From positions 1-31,825 of the forward strand of contig URNI01000009.1 in the NCBI GenBank assembly GCA_900549135.1: DNA of 31,825 nucleotides. Reading direction: 5' to 3'. Below the pieces are notes generated by a model. That model saw only the letters and a list, made by a program, of their open reading frames with translations, was not told the origin of the DNA and did no database searches. Origin of the DNA: an uncultured Collinsella sp. (lineage in GTDB: Bacteria; Actinomycetota; Coriobacteriia; Coriobacteriales; Coriobacteriaceae). The position numbers and the translations under genes were made by a program. Of this stretch, positions 31,767-31,825 are shown piece by piece. Numbering within the stretch: the stretch's first letter is position 1; each line of letters opens with the position of its first letter.

Positions 31767-31825
31767 GTTAGTCATGCCGTCGTAGCCCGCCGAGACCCAG
31801 CGGTAGATCGTCGAGGGCGACAGGT
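31767..31825 (-). mobile_element. IS30-family transposase fragment at the window edge
   Basis: Reading leftward from the edge, the translation is LSPSTIYRWVSAGYDGMTN, the typical HTH-end of IS30 transposases. It breaks off at the IS110-like fragment. Whether the rest lies beyond the window cannot be seen. Confidence 0.65.

Noticed and set aside
1..31825. tRNA, rRNA, riboswitch or CRISPR array
   Set aside because: On reading both strands I found no cloverleaf with a T-loop GGTTCGA-type core, no rRNA-like sequence and no regular repeat-spacer structure; a covariance search was not possible.

Overview
The window looks like a chromosomal segment from a GC-rich gut Actinobacterium of class Coriobacteriia, most like Collinsella. 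That is an inference from the GGGtGRT/NifU-like pair, the SUF operon with a diverging Rrf2 regulator, strong purine-rich ribosome binding sites with ATG, GTG or TTG starts, and IS remnants of types I associate with Coriobacteria. No database search was possible, so every family name rests on motifs visible in the translations.

Region 1 (1-9783) is mostly iron-sulfur housekeeping. On the minus strand lie a GGGtGRT protein and a NifU-like scaffold protein, closed by a strong terminator at 74-108. A plus-strand RAYT/IS200-like protein that has lost its HUH motif follows. The tightly overlapping operon sufC-sufB-sufD-sufS-sufU then runs right to left and ends at the hairpin at 3120-3150. An IscR-like Rrf2 regulator diverges from sufC. 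The shared intergenic region carries two 31-bp near-palindromes, probably its operators. An MNT/HEPN toxin-antitoxin pair starts 8 bp after the regulator and is probably co-transcribed with it.

Region 2 (9784-23061) is surface-related. It holds a secreted, sortase-anchored protein with a lysozyme-like N-terminal region, an AAA-ATPase-like protein with decayed P-loop surroundings and nuclease motif, a GT2 glycosyltransferase and an acyltransferase-3 membrane protein (both minus). A plus-strand run of five GT2 genes follows, the last a two-domain enzyme, and probably builds a decorated cell-surface glycan. Two of the five are close paralogues.

Region 3 (23062-31825) is an accessory island with a sharp A+T-rich boundary. 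It starts with an AAA ATPase carrying a C-terminal helical DNA-binding-like region and a cytoplasmic trypsin-like protease. Their promoters share the sequence TCGATATA, and the first lies inside an array of CGATA boxes. Then comes a graveyard: an IS256 end, the C-terminal piece of a BREX pglX methyltransferase gene, a frameshifted gene of an unidentified (possibly ADP-ribosyltransferase-like) family, an orphan small gene behind a hairpin-masked ribosome binding site, and fragments of IS256, IS3, ISL3 and IS30 joined end to end. A perfect 54-bp palindrome closes this series. The intact gene pair near the right edge, an HNH nuclease with a 4-nt-overlapping MNT nucleotidyltransferase, and the AAA-protease pair are the best candidates for undescribed defence or toxin-antitoxin systems. 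IS110-like and IS30 pieces end the window.
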